DNA of 64,000 nt from Bradyrhizobium diazoefficiens (GTDB taxonomy: Bacteria > Pseudomonadota > Alphaproteobacteria > Rhizobiales > Xanthobacteraceae): contig NZ_JAENXS010000001.1 of the NCBI RefSeq assembly GCF_016612535.1, positions 3,435,501 through 3,499,500 of the forward strand. Direction: 5' to 3'. Of the stretch, positions 1 to 9,754 are shown in pieces. The position numbers and the translations under genes are program-made. The first letter of the stretch is position 1. Each line of letters opens with the position of its first letter. The notes under the pieces were generated by a model. The model saw nothing but the letters and a program-made list of their open reading frames with translations, did no database searches and had not been told where the DNA came from.

Positions 1-1
1 G

Positions 2-604
2 AGTATTAGTATCCAAGGGCGCGGAGGGCATTCCGCAAATCCGCACGAATGTATCAACCCGGTCTTCGTCGGAGCTCAATTGATCACCGCGCTAGAGCAA
101 ATCGTTGCTTCAAACGTCGATCCGCGCGAGCCGGCTACACTTTCAATCAGCGTATTCAATTCTGGCAACTCGGGCAGTATCATTCCGGAAAAAGCGGACC
201 TCAACGGCCGTATTCGTACGACGACCCCAAAAATGCGTCAGTTTATCAGGCAGCGAGTTGGTGAGGTGGTCAACGGCGTCGCTGGCCTAACCGGAGCAAA
301 AATAGACCTTAGTATCCGGGATGGCTACCCCGTGACGTTTAATCATGCAGCAGAGAGCCGCTTCGCGATCAATGTGGCGAAGGAAGTGGCAGGTGAAGGC
401 AATGTGGTCGAGGCACCCCTGCACATGGGAAGCGAGGATTTCTCCTACATGTTGCAGGCGCGACCTGGCGCGTTTATCTTCTGCGGCAACGGCGACAGCG
501 CAGGACTTCATAATCCTGGCTACGATTTTAATGATGAAGCAATTCTTCACGGTACGTCGTTCTGGATAAGGCTCGTCGAAACCGCGCTTCGCGGTGACGT
601 CTAG
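2..604 (+). CDS. M20 family amidohydrolase, C-terminal part (5' end outside window)
   Basis: The frame is open from base 2, so the gene begins before the window. The visible part starts inside the dimerisation (lid) domain with the motif GRGGHSANPHECINP, typical of hippurate/N-acyl-amino-acid amidohydrolases. It continues through a TLSISVFNSGN..IIPEKADLNGRIRT stretch and ends with the second catalytic-domain signature MGSEDFSYM, which supplies a metal ligand Glu. The family hydrolyses amide bonds of N-acylated amino acids in the cytoplasm using two metal ions. A TTG at 80 could be mistaken for a start, but the conserved GRGGH motif lies upstream of it. The substrate cannot be read from the sequence. 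The gene is intact to its stop. Confidence 0.88.
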   Translation, partial: SISIQGRGGHSANPHECINPVFVGAQLITALEQIVASNVDPREPATLSISVFNSGNSGSIIPEKADLNGRIRTTTPKMRQFIRQRVGEVVNGVAGLTGAKIDLSIRDGYPVTFNHAAESRFAINVAKEVAGEGNVVEAPLHMGSEDFSYMLQARPGAFIFCGNGDSAGLHNPGYDFNDEAILHGTSFWIRLVETALRGDV

Positions 605-865
605 GTTCATATGAGTGAAGAGCCGGCGGCAGCTGAAGCAATCAACGATCCCGGCGGAGCCGTTGGGTCCTAACGTCGTCGACAGGTGGTGCAGATGCCT
701 GAACAATTACTAGGGTGAACGCGAAGATGCGTCCGTCGATTTCACAATCCGCAAACGCAGAACCTGCCTGAAGCGAAAGTTCGAAAGCTCCGCCCTTCAC
801 TGTACCGCATTTACCCTGCACAACGCCGAACAGGCGCGCCACAATTACGACCGTCGCGCCGGCGA

Positions 866-1642
866 TCAGCTGGCTGAAAGGTCGGCGAAAAGTGCCTCGC
901 CGAGTTCACCCATGAAACGCGCGACCGCGTTGTCGGTCCGAAACGACGGGTCCGCACCAGTCGCGAAAGCAGTCATCGCCACCTTTACGCCCAGGCGCTC
1001 AACGATGACTGCATCGCCGCGAAACCCCGAAAAAAAACCTGTCTTGCCGGCGACCGCCAGTTCGAGTTCGGTGCCGCGGTCGCGCGCATAGGGATTGTAG
1101 GGCAACTTGCGCGGCAAAAGGTCTAAATAGTGCTGGCGCGACATGATTTCGTAGATGGTTTGCGAAGCCCGAACGCTAATCAACTGCCCCTTGGCAATAG
1201 CGATTAGGGTCGTAAGGAAGTCATTCGCGGCGCTCACTGCAAATTTCGTAGGATCGTCGCCGATCTTCTCGAAGTCGAGTCGATTGACGAGACGCGTCGA
1301 GCTAAGGTTGGTTTCGGCGATCACGCGATTGATCGTGTCCAACCCAATCAAATCAACCACGATATTTGTGGCGGAGTTATCGCTCAGAATAATCATGAGC
1401 GTAGCCACGTCGCGGAGAGGCATAGTTATGCCGGGCGAAAGGTGCTTCAGCACGCCCGATTCACCGACAAGATCGCTGCTTTTCACGGAGATGGTCTGAT
1501 CGAGAGACTGATTTCCCTTCTCGACCTCACTCAACAACGCTATAAGGATCTGAAGCTTGATGCAGCTGGCAGTCGGAGTCGATTTCTCCGCGCGCCAAGC
1601 AATTTTTGCCTGTTGAGATGTTGCATCCCGCAAAGACGACAT
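866..1642 (-). CDS. Class A beta-lactamase-like serine hydrolase, apparently N-terminally shortened
   Basis: All three active-site signatures of class A beta-lactamases/serine hydrolases are present in order: S-x-x-K as SCIK at residues 26-29, SDN at 87-89 inside LSDNSATN, and KTG near residue 200 in AGKTGFFSG. The protein is 258 aa from the ATG at 1642, but only 25 residues precede the catalytic Ser. Family members carry an N-terminal helix and usually a signal peptide there. The same frame stays open only a little further upstream, to a stop near 1697, and codes AVPAQSLSPE, which looks like the end of a signal peptide. The start may be a non-ATG codon or the true 5' end may be lost by frameshift. 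It could be a true beta-lactamase or a D-amino-peptide/amide hydrolase. Confidence 0.78.
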   Translation of the reverse strand: MSSLRDATSQQAKIAWRAEKSTPTASCIKLQILIALLSEVEKGNQSLDQTISVKSSDLVGESGVLKHLSPGITMPLRDVATLMIILSDNSATNIVVDLIGLDTINRVIAETNLSSTRLVNRLDFEKIGDDPTKFAVSAANDFLTTLIAIAKGQLISVRASQTIYEIMSRQHYLDLLPRKLPYNPYARDRGTELELAVAGKTGFFSGFRGDAVIVERLGVKVAMTAFATGADPSFRTDNAVARFMGELGEALFADLSAS

Positions 1643-1904
1643 CTCCGGTCCACTTTCTGGCGAGAGCGATTGCGCCGGAACGGCTTGAAGATTCCACGTC
1701 GCTCACGAGGCCAAGAACCGTGGCTTTCGCCGGCAGGCTCCCGTCGATCGTTTTTCTCATGCGGTTTCGCCTTCACAGAAAGTTGCTCTAATTGATCGTA
1801 AAGCAACCCTTTACTGTTTGGCAGCGACTTTTGCCCAGTTCTTGCATGTTTTATGCGGCGACTACGGTATCTAACCCACGCCCACAGAGAGGCCAGTACG
1901 TCGG

Positions 1905-2034
1905 GCTACCCCTGACCAGCCGCCACGCAGAACGAGACGTCCATCGTGTTCGACAACCGCCACGCCAGAACCGCACGGCTCGCCCAGTCGATGATCGCGA
2001 CGAGATAGAGAAAGCCGCGGCCGATGGGCAAATA
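1905..2034 (-). pseudogene. IS3-family transposase fragment (OrfB catalytic core)
   Basis: Read on the minus strand, this stretch codes GFLYLVAIIDWASRAVLAW followed by RLSNTMDVSFCVAA, the block around the first catalytic Asp (IIDW) of IS3-family OrfB integrases. Nothing of the element's ends or of OrfA is visible. The fragment directly abuts the tail of the MFS pseudogene, so it probably marks an old insertion or deletion junction near 2035-2045. Confidence 0.75.
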
Positions 2035-2040
2035 CTAGGG

Positions 2041-3553
2041 CGCGCTCCGACTGAGTCGAGCGGTTGCGCTGTCGCAGATAATCTAGCCATGTCGGACAGT
2101 GATAGCGCTCAGTCCAAAGTTCGGGGTGGGCGATGTCGCGTTCGATAGACCAGCCATAAGCGCCGGTGCGCTAGCGAAATAGCTGCACGTCCCGCATCAC
2201 ATTGTGAAACGCCCGTGCATTCTCCCGCGAAACGCGGTACTCAATCTCAACCATAAGCGGGCCGCTGCGTCCGGAAAGTTCGAGCCGAACTTCAGGATCG
2301 GCCAGCATCTCGGCGTCTTGCTCACGAGCGCTGATGCGTGGCATCGGGAGCCAGAGCCCCAAGATCGGTGTTACAAGCATTAAACCAGCTGAATTTTGTG
2401 TATACCCGTGACATCGGCCAGATAACCCCAAGCCCAGCTTCCAATGGCAATTCCGCCCGATCCGGCCGCCTGGTGCGCCGCAAGTGATCGATCGGCGACC
2501 CAACGCGGCGCCGCCAGCTGTACCCCAATGTTAAACAGCGCCCACGCGATCATCCACACTGCGCCCGAGAGGAACAGCGCAACTGCCGTCAATACCGGCT
2601 CGCCGCTCAACGCGACTGCGGTAATAGCGCCGCCCATCGAAAGAGCACAGGCTCGGATTGCCGCCTCGCCAGCCATGCGCTCGCGCAGCTCGGTGATATT
2701 GAGTGCCCCGACCACCGCGCCGAGACCAAAGGCGCTGAGCATAGTGCCATACATCTGTGCGCCACCATGAAGCAGGTCGCGAGCTACAATGGGCATGAGC
2801 GCGATAATCCCGCCGCCGATCACACCCATCACCATGGAGCGAACCAGCTCGATCGTGATCGACGGCGAGTTGATGATGTAGCGCGCACCTGAAACGATAG
2901 CGCGACTGAGCCTTTCAGGCGGCAGGCGACTCGGTACAGAGATGCGCTTCCATAGGAACAGCGCGATGATCAGCGGAAGATAAAGCAAGGCATTGAGCGC
3001 GAATGCAGCAACCGCACCCGCGGTTGCGACCACGATACCGCAGATGGCCGGACCGACCGCTTCGCGCAATGTTGTAGCTGATTACTGTTCAGCGTCACCG
3101 TGGCCGGGAGGGTTTCCAAAGGCACTTGTTCGCTGACCGAGGATTGCCAGGCCGGATCCACTAGGGCCATGCCGCTGCCGACTACAAAGCACAATGCCAG
3201 CAACAAATTCGGCGTGACTAAGTCAAGCCAAGCGAGCGCCGTCAGTGCGGTCGCGCCGGCGAGCGCGATACCGATCGAGACCAGTGCAATGATACGCCGG
3301 TCGTACATGTCGGCGATCGCACCGGCCGGCATCGAGATCAGCATGACCGGCAACATCAGAGCGGTTTGCACCAAGCGACCTTGTCTACCGACGATGTCAT
3401 CTGCGTCATTGCCCAAGCGGCGCCGACGCTCCGAATGAGAGCGCCCAGATTGGCGAGCACGCTTGCTAGCCAGATGCGCCGGAAGGTGAGACCGTGGAGC
3501 GGTGCGGTGATGCCATCTGCGCTAAACGTCTTCCGCGCGGACGAATTGGTCAT
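2041..3553 (-). pseudogene. MFS exporter (MFS_3/EntS-like), destroyed by frameshifts and a stop codon
   Basis: Four successive minus-strand segments together make one major facilitator of the MFS_3 type. They are: N-terminus from ATG 3553 (FRRIWLASVLANLGALIRSVGAAWAMTQM); TM segments with the loop motif GAIADMYDRR (3075-3375); middle helices (2400-3069); and a C-terminal ferredoxin-like domain (2175-2400). The segments lie in different frames, with breaks near 3375, 3075 and 2400. In the last segment an amber codon at 2171-2173 interrupts the reading. Beyond it the frame continues as AYGWSIERDIAHPELWTERY and then PTWLDYLRQRNRSTQSER, the conserved C-terminus of this family. The gene then runs into an IS3 relic. 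It is inferred to have been a 12-TM drug/siderophore-type exporter, now inactive. Confidence 0.87.
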
Positions 3554-4196
3554 CTCGGCCCCTGCCTCGCATCCGACGATTGGATTGCCCCGGCCGTTGA
3601 TGGTCCAAGAAGCTTGGCCTCGAGGAAACGGCTAGACATTTCATCTGATTTGCGCAGCTCGAGTGCGAAGACCTTATAGCAACGACCAATGCCCTGAAAT
3701 AGCCGTGGAACGTGATTCTGCCCGCCTCGTGTGGGTGAACTCGAGCGAAGTCGTTGGTTTGTCAATTCCTGCGACGAAGCAGTGAGGTGGTTTGGATGTG
3801 GCACGCTCTTGGTAAGCCGACGCACCGCTGTCGCGGCATAGACCAGTCGCCGCGATCCCGACCTCGACATTGATACCATTTGTGGGGAGTAGCGGCCCTC
3901 GGCTTTGCCGCCACGGTCCGCCGGAGCATGTGCAGCCACTTCGTCCAGCGAACTGCAGAGGAACTTCCGCCAAGTTCTTGTATTTTGCATCGTCTCGTCA
4001 GAGTGGATGGCTCATGCGATCGATTGACAAGCCAATTGGTCGAGCTGGACCTGCCTTGAAAAATCAATCCGAAAGGAAACCGCAAGAAAGCGTGCCAGCC
4101 AGCAGAGTAGAGCATCGAGGCGATTGTTTTTGGCGTTGTAAGCGAATGAGCGATGAAAAACCGCAGATGAGTAACCAGAGGGAAGTATGCGCCCGC
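3554..4196. other. No recognisable gene
   Basis: Several open frames exist on both strands, but none gives a protein I recognise and none has a convincing ribosome-binding site. No repeat or RNA structure stood out. It lies between the dead MFS gene and the Lrp regulator and may be eroded coding DNA. Confidence 0.5.
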
Positions 4197-4673
4197 TCAA
4201 TCCTCGGACGGAGATTCAATCGGAATGGCAAAACCTGTCTTCACACGATCCATTATGACCATCGTTTTGAAGCCTTTGATATCCGAGTTCTCATAGAAGA
4301 ATCGACGCGTGAAATGCTCATAATCCTCCATGGTACGGGCGGTAATGTAGAGAACGAAATCCGCGTCGCCGGTGACGTAAAACCCGTTGACGACCTCAGC
4401 TGACGATTTGATGGCCTTCTTGAATTTGTCGATGATGTCTGAGCGCTCTCGCTCGAGGCTCACCAGCACAAGCATCTGAATAGGCCTTCCCACCGCTTTC
4501 GCTGAAACGATCGAGACGTCGGCTTCGATGATTCCATCCGAACGGAGTCGTTTCAACCGGCGCTGACACGCCGTAGCAGAAAGCCCAGCCATTTCACCGA
4601 TGACCTCGGAAGTCAGCCGGTTATTCTTCTGGACGATCTCCAGGATGCGGGCGTCTATCCGGTCGTATGGCAT
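4197..4673 (-). CDS. Lrp/AsnC family transcriptional regulator (DoeX-like by context)
   Basis: A 158-aa protein with the standard Lrp/AsnC build. It has an N-terminal winged helix-turn-helix (residues about 4-55; DARILEIVQKNNRLTSEVIG, then GLSATACQRRLKRL) and a C-terminal RAM/AsnC ligand-binding domain (about 65-150; GFYVTGDADFVLYI). Such proteins form octamers that bind amino acids and control nearby metabolic genes. The gene is divergent from the aldehyde dehydrogenase/aminotransferase operon, with a 157-bp shared intergenic region, the usual arrangement for a local regulator. In known ectoine-degradation clusters an Lrp/AsnC protein (DoeX) accompanies doe genes. That parallel is inference here. 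Confidence 0.93.
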   Translation of the reverse strand: MPYDRIDARILEIVQKNNRLTSEVIGEMAGLSATACQRRLKRLRSDGIIEADVSIVSAKAVGRPIQMLVLVSLERERSDIIDKFKKAIKSSAEVVNGFYVTGDADFVLYITARTMEDYEHFTRRFFYENSDIKGFKTMVIMDRVKTGFAIPIESPSED

Positions 4674-4830
4674 GATTGGGCTCCAGCCTTCAGGTGCATT
4701 CCGTCGCGACGTGCATGTGCGTTGCAGGAAATCGTCCGAGCGTCGGGGAAATGCGACGCAAATCTCTATGCATTATCAGTATCCTGAATTCATGGGCAAT
4801 TTCAACAAAATGACCGCGTAGGGCCCCCAA

Positions 4831-6345
4831 ATGGCGTTTCCAAGTACCCAGCACAAACGTCCGCACGCGGTCGGTCTGGCTACCAAGTATCTTCAAAATC
4901 TGCGCCGTCGTGATTTTCTGGCGGGAGGGGCGCTCGTCGACGGTCAGTGGGTGGCCGGCCGCGAGCGAGACCATGTGATCGATCCCGCGACGGGTGAGAA
5001 GATCGCGGATGTGGCTCGTTGCGGCGCCGCAGAGATGGAGGAGGCGATAGCTGCGGCTGAGCGGTCTTTTCCCGTATGGCGAGAATTGTTGCCGGCAAGG
5101 AGAGGTGCGATTCTCCGAGTTTGGGCCTCATTGATGCTCGAGCACAAGGAGGAACTCGCGATCCTGGTGACGAGCGAGCAAGGCAAGCCGCTTGCTGAGG
5201 CGCGCCAGGAAATTGCATACGGTGCTGGCTTTCTTGAGTGGTTCGCAGCAGAGGGGGAGCGCGCATACGGCGAGACGATCCCGAGCCATAAGCTTGGAAG
5301 TCTGCTTCACGTGCGAATGCAGCCAGTAGGTGTCGTGGCGGCGATAACGCCGTGGAATTTTCCTATAGCGATGATCACACGGAAGGCGGGGGCCGCGCTC
5401 GCTGCCGGATGTCCGATCATTGTGAAGCCTGCTCCCGAGACGCCGCTATCCGCGCTGGCGCTTGCCAGGCTGGCCGAGCAAGCTGGGCTCCCACCGGGCG
5501 TGTTTCAGGTGCTCGTCGGCAATCCGATCGAACTTTCCACGCCCCTGTTGAGCGATACAAGAATACGCGCTCTTTCGTTTACGGGTTCTACAGAAGTGGG
5601 CCGTTTGCTTCTTAAGGGGGCAGCCGAGAGCGTCAAGAAGGTATCGCTAGAGTTGGGGGGGCATGCTCCTTTTCTGGTGTTTGACGATGTCGATCTTGAG
5701 AAGGCCGTCAAGGGTGCGATGGCAGCAAAATTTGCTACGTCTGGTCAGGACTGTTTGGCTGCTAACCGCATCTACGTGCAAAGAAGCATTTATAGCGCCT
5801 TCGTTGATAAGTTCGCAGCCGGGATAGCCCAACTGAGAATTGGGCATGGTCTGGATCCTACAACGGATATCGGGCCAATGACCAAGTTGTCAGTCGCCGA
5901 CAAATGCAGGTCTCACATCGAGGATGCGGCGAAGAAAGGGGCGCGCGTTGTCTCGCCGCAGCGGGGTGAGAGTTTGGGTCCCAATTTCGTTCCTCCGATG
6001 TTACTTAGCGACGTCACCGAGGACATGCTCATCGCTTGCGAGGAGACATTCGGGCCTATCGCAGCTGTGCTTCCCTTCGATTCAGAAGAAGAGGTTGTCG
6101 CCCGAGCAAACTCTAGCGATATGGGGCTCGCCGGGTACGTCTACACGGACAATCTACGCCGCGCGATGCGACTGTCAGAGCGGATCGAATGCGGCATGCT
6201 CGGTATCAATACTGCTTCATTTACTGGGCCACCCATTCCGTTCGGGGGATGGAAACAATCTGGGCTCGGACGCGAAGGGTCGCGGCATGGATTAGCTGAA
6301 TATATGGAACTGAAATACGTCTGCTTCGGCGACCTGGCGACTTAG
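4831..6345 (+). CDS. NAD(P)-dependent aldehyde dehydrogenase, succinate/aspartate-semialdehyde type (GabD/DoeC-like)
   Basis: A full-length 504-aa aldehyde dehydrogenase. It contains the cofactor-binding stretch PVGVVAAITPWNFP, the general-base Glu274 in LELGGHAPFLV, and the catalytic Cys308 in GQDCLAANRIYV. The FTGSTEVG motif (Rossmann part) and a complete C-terminus are also present. The family oxidises semialdehydes such as succinate semialdehyde to the acid in the cytoplasm. Its partner, nine bases downstream, is a class III aminotransferase, so it probably oxidises the semialdehyde which that enzyme makes. With DoeA- and DoeB-like genes 8-10 kb away, aspartate semialdehyde derived from diaminobutyrate is a reasonable alternative substrate. 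The start at ATG 4831 is in the divergent region with the Lrp gene. Weak Shine-Dalgarno. Confidence 0.93.
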   Translation: MAFPSTQHKRPHAVGLATKYLQNLRRRDFLAGGALVDGQWVAGRERDHVIDPATGEKIADVARCGAAEMEEAIAAAERSFPVWRELLPARRGAILRVWASLMLEHKEELAILVTSEQGKPLAEARQEIAYGAGFLEWFAAEGERAYGETIPSHKLGSLLHVRMQPVGVVAAITPWNFPIAMITRKAGAALAAGCPIIVKPAPETPLSALALARLAEQAGLPPGVFQVLVGNPIELSTPLLSDTRIRALSFTGSTEVGRLLLKGAAESVKKVSLELGGHAPFLVFDDVDLEKAVKGAMAAKFATSGQDCLAANRIYVQRSIYSAFVDKFAAGIAQLRIGHGLDPTTDIGPMTKLSVADKCRSHIEDAAKKGARVVSPQRGESLGPNFVPPMLLSDVTEDMLIACEETFGPIAAVLPFDSEEEVVARANSSDMGLAGYVYTDNLRRAMRLSERIECGMLGINTASFTGPPIPFGGWKQSGLGREGSRHGLAEYMELKYVCFGDLAT

Positions 6346-6354
6346 GAGGGCGAC

Positions 6355-7743
6355 ATGATTGACATCAAGACCATTGCTGAACGGGATCGCTCGAGTGTTC
6401 TGCATCCTTTCACCCAGCTCAAGGAATTCGCCACCGGTAAGATTGGTGACCCGACGATCGTTACTGGTGGGAAGGGAATTAATATCAAGGACGCAGAGGG
6501 CCGCAGTTATATTGACGGCTTTGCCGGCCTATACTGTGTAAACATCGGCTACGGTCGCACCGAGGTGGCCGAAGCCATCGCGCGCCAAGCTTACAGCTTG
6601 GCTTACTACCACACATATGCAGCGCACACGACCGAAGAGCTCGCCACGCTTTCGGACCGCCTCGTGCGCATGGCGCCTGGCAAGGCAAGCAAAGTATTCT
6701 ACGGGCTCTCGGGATCGGATGCCAACGAGACTCAAGCAAAGCTTGTCTGGTACTACAACAATCTACGCGGCCAGCCCAAGAAGCAGAAAATTATCTCGCG
6801 TGAGCGCGGGTATCATGGTTGCTCGGTGATCTCCGGTTCGATGACCGGCATGTCATTTTATCACGATCACATGAACCTGCCCGTCCCGGGTGTTCTGCAT
6901 ACAGGCGCGCCGCATCACTATTGGGGCGCTGAACCGGGCGAGACGGAAGAGGACTTTTCTCGCCGGCGAGCGGCCGAGCTCGAACAGTTGATCGTGAGAG
7001 AGGGCCCAGAAACGGTCGGTGCATTCATTGCTGAGCCGGTACTCGGCACGGGTGGCATCACGCCGCCGCCTGCGGGTTACTGGCATGAAATCCAGGCGGT
7101 GCTCAGACGGTACGACGTCCTTTTGATTGCCGATGAGGTCATCTGCGGATTCGGTCGCACCGGCGCGGACTTCGGGAGCACGCTGTACGGGATGGAACCA
7201 GATCTTGTCACAGTCGCCAAAGGGCTGACATCCGGCTACATGCCGCTCTCGGGAGCCATCGTCGGCGAGAGAGTTTACAAGGTCATGGAGGAAGCCGCCG
7301 ATCGCGTCGGAGCATTCTCCCATGGATATACTTACTCCGGCCATCCAATCGCAGCAGCAGCAGCCAATGCGGTCCTCGACATCGTCGAGAAGGAACGACT
7401 AAGCGATCGAGCCCGAACCGTCGGCGCGCACTTTCAAAAGCGACTCAAGGAACGATTTGCACAGCTGGAAATCGTCGGGGAAGTTCGAGGGGTGGGCTTG
7501 CTCGGGGCGATCGAGTATGTCGCGGACCGGCAGACAAAAAAGCGATTTGATCAGGAGCTGAAGGTCGGTGCCCGCATTTCAAAGGCGGCTCGTGATCGGG
7601 GGCTTATTGCACGAGCGATGCCGCATGGAGACATCCTTGGCTTTGCACCGCCTCTCGTCGTGTCCGAGGCTGAGATCGACGAAATCGTTGAGATAGCCTA
7701 TCAGGCCACCAAACAGGTGATGGACGAACTCGCGAATAAATAG
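6355..7743 (+). CDS. Class III (omega) PLP-dependent aminotransferase, DoeD-like by context
   Basis: A complete 462-aa class III aminotransferase. The N-terminal HPFTQLKEF motif, the glycine-rich GLSGSDANETQAKLV phosphate-binding region, the IADEVICGFGRTG stretch with the cofactor Asp, and the Schiff-base Lys289 in TVAKGLTSGYMPLSG are all present. The start follows AGGAGG with good spacing and lies 9 bp after the aldehyde dehydrogenase stop, so the two are co-transcribed. The family transfers an omega-amino group (beta-alanine, GABA, putrescine or diaminobutyrate) to pyruvate or 2-oxoglutarate. The pairing with a semialdehyde dehydrogenase supports a two-step amine-to-acid route. The exact substrate is not determined by sequence. 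Confidence 0.93.
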   Translation: MIDIKTIAERDRSSVLHPFTQLKEFATGKIGDPTIVTGGKGINIKDAEGRSYIDGFAGLYCVNIGYGRTEVAEAIARQAYSLAYYHTYAAHTTEELATLSDRLVRMAPGKASKVFYGLSGSDANETQAKLVWYYNNLRGQPKKQKIISRERGYHGCSVISGSMTGMSFYHDHMNLPVPGVLHTGAPHHYWGAEPGETEEDFSRRRAAELEQLIVREGPETVGAFIAEPVLGTGGITPPPAGYWHEIQAVLRRYDVLLIADEVICGFGRTGADFGSTLYGMEPDLVTVAKGLTSGYMPLSGAIVGERVYKVMEEAADRVGAFSHGYTYSGHPIAAAAANAVLDIVEKERLSDRARTVGAHFQKRLKERFAQLEIVGEVRGVGLLGAIEYVADRQTKKRFDQELKVGARISKAARDRGLIARAMPHGDILGFAPPLVVSEAEIDEIVEIAYQATKQVMDELANK

Positions 7744-7993
7744 GCGGTCTCGTGAGCGCGGAAGCTTTCCGTGCTGGCCGGCCCCGCGATCAGCAAGAGT
7801 TCTTCCTCAAAAGTGGATGCGGCACGGGAAATGCGACTAAGCGCCTCCCTTGCTGGTCGCTGACGGGCCGCATTCGAATGCGAGCTGTTCAATCCACAAA
7901 TCGCTTGAAACGACGGGGCACGAATCGGGAAGTGTAAGTAGAAGGCGTACGTTCTTGCAGCACACGGTCAGAACAGATACCCGTTTCCCTGAT

Positions 7994-8239
7994 CTAAACG
8001 ACGTTGATGGCGGCCCATTGCGCGAGGGAACAACAATCCATACTCCTTGATCCAGCTGCGATCGCGCCGGTTTCGAATCCGATGCGTTCGGCATGAGGCG
8101 CATGTTTGCGTAACTGGCCGGTCAACGCGCCCGGATCAGATTTGCCCCTTCCTTCGAAGATTACTTGTCCCATCTCGCTGACTACGCATATCGCCCTTTC
8201 CCTTTGTGAGACATCCAGCCCAACGTATTGCTTCATCAT
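7994..8239 (-). pseudogene. IS110-family transposase, N-terminal fragment
   Basis: From ATG 8239 the minus strand codes [20 protein letters not shown] and then the GFETGA motif, the start of the DEDD RuvC-like domain of IS110-family transposases (first catalytic Asp in GLDVS). The frame then leaves the family pattern and stops at 7994. About 75 of the usual ~340 residues remain. No recombinase C-terminus is visible in the neighbouring 250 bp. Confidence 0.85.
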
Positions 8240-8766
8240 AGCTGCTCCGAATCGTTTGATTGCGAGAGCTTGACAATAGCGAGAGTACCTTCCTCCCGAG
8301 CGCCAACCGCAATTACGTCATCGTGTTCAAATTTGGCTCTGACTCACTTTTGATGCAGTTCGAGGAATCTTTGGCGCATTGATTGGGGGAGAAACAGCGC
8401 CATGTAGCAAGCACCCCGACCAGCTCCGACGGAGCAATCGCTGCCGGCGTGTCCATGGAGAGAAGAAAGGTCACTTGACAACAAGCCCGCAATTAAAGGG
8501 CCGATTGACACATTGGCCTGCGCACCGACAAACCCGATCACCCGGGAGGTCCGCGCATCATTAGCGATGGCCCGGACCACGGCCTGAAACCAACCACCCC
8601 GCACGAGGTTGCGGGGATCCGCAAGGAGCCACCCTGTCTGAATCAGTGCAAACTGGAAGCATGTCGCAGGCCAACGCAGCGGCAGCCCCCCAGCGCATTG
8701 AATGGGTTGCCGGCCGACCCAGGCAATATGGGGTTGATATTGACAAGCTGACCGGAATAAGCCCAG
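8240..8766. other. No recognisable gene between IS110 fragment and SBP1 promoter
   Basis: Short open frames only, with no family I recognise. The right-hand end runs straight into the SBP1 promoter element. Confidence 0.5.
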
Positions 8767-8791
8767 TTGACATAACGTGTATACCTATTAT
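8767..8791 (+). promoter_or_regulatory. SBP1 promoter/operator: TTGACATA-N6-ATACC
   Basis: TTGACATA at 8767-8774 is followed after six bases by ATACC at 8781-8785, within GTATACCTATTAT. The same arrangement and spacing occurs ahead of SBP2 (37562) and SBP3 (47365). The ATACC part resembles the inverted-repeat site at the GntR promoter (11 of 13 matches with the SBP2 site over the core). TTGACA is a -35-like hexamer. The downstream half would overlap the -10, as expected for a repressor site. Confidence 0.65.
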
Positions 8792-8824
8792 CGTCGCGTC
8801 CTGAAGCTGACTAGGGGGCGACAA

Positions 8825-9715
8825 ATGGGATGTTCAGAATTCAGTAGGCGAACCGTGCTGATTGGGAGCGCGGCCCTGGCTGTGTCCGGTGCGGGCGCTT
8901 CAGCCGTTAGCGCGCAATCGATCACAGATCGGGTTCTCAAAGAAGGGAAGATCACCATCGGTATCTTCAACGGGGAGCCTTGGGGATTTGTTGGTCAGGA
9001 TGGAAAGGTCACCGGCTTTCATCCAGAGCTGATTGCGGCAGTTCTCGGCCCCCTCGGAGTCGCGAATATTGACTTTGCGATAGTAGACTGGCCAGCTCTT
9101 ATTCCAAGCCTACTGTCGAAGCGGATTGACGTTATCGCGTGCGGCATGGCCATCACCCCGGTGCGCTGTGAGCAAGTGATTTTCAGTAATCCCGATCTGG
9201 CCATCGGAGACGCCGCGCTCGTGAAGACAGGCAATCCTCATAACATTCACAGCTATGCCGATGTGGCCAGAAACCCGGCCCTACGCATGGGCACTGCGCG
9301 AGCTAGCATTGAAGTTGATAATGCCATCAAGTCTGGCATTCCCAAAGACCGCATGCTTTTGTTTCCGGATGGAGACTCGCTCGTCAGTGCGCTGTTGGCC
9401 GGTCGGATCGACGTTCTGATGAATCCAACGCCAGCCGTGATACCCACACTTAAAGATCCGAACCTTAAGGGGAAGCTGGAGCGCGCGATTCCGTTCACCG
9501 GCTTAGTTGAGAATGGCCGCGAACAAGCCTTTTACACGGCGGTCGAGTTTCGACCGGAAGATGCGCGATTGCGCGATCTTTACAATGAAAGCCTAGCAAA
9601 GCGGAGAGCTGAAGGAACGGTAACGACAATAGCCGCACGATACGGCTTGACCGCCTCCGATATCGCGCCGGACAGCCTGACAGCAAAGGATCTATGTCCT
9701 AATAACTATCGCTAA
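8825..9715 (+). CDS. Family 3 solute-binding protein, EhuB-like amino-acid/ectoine type (SBP1)
   Basis: A 296-aa periplasmic binding protein (SBP_bac_3). The N-terminus FSRRTVLIGSAALAVSGAG.. ending in SAQS is a signal peptide with a twin-arginine look. The mature part has the ligand-site signatures GKITIGIFNGEPWGFVG, VTGFHPELIAAVL and ITPVRCEQVIFSNPDL. The start at ATG 8825 is preferred over the in-frame GTG at 8777 because GGGGGCGA precedes it and because SBP2 starts at the equivalent place. It closely resembles SBP2 and SBP3, sharing long identical stretches such as NPHNIHSYADVA with SBP2. No intact permease or ATPase follows: only a permease relic is seen, so it is an orphan or works with the SBP2 system. 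Confidence 0.92.
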   Translation: MGCSEFSRRTVLIGSAALAVSGAGASAVSAQSITDRVLKEGKITIGIFNGEPWGFVGQDGKVTGFHPELIAAVLGPLGVANIDFAIVDWPALIPSLLSKRIDVIACGMAITPVRCEQVIFSNPDLAIGDAALVKTGNPHNIHSYADVARNPALRMGTARASIEVDNAIKSGIPKDRMLLFPDGDSLVSALLAGRIDVLMNPTPAVIPTLKDPNLKGKLERAIPFTGLVENGREQAFYTAVEFRPEDARLRDLYNESLAKRRAEGTVTTIAARYGLTASDIAPDSLTAKDLCPNNYR

Positions 9716-9754
9716 GCGGTGGTACACAAGAACCTGGTTTCCGCCCCATCGTCC

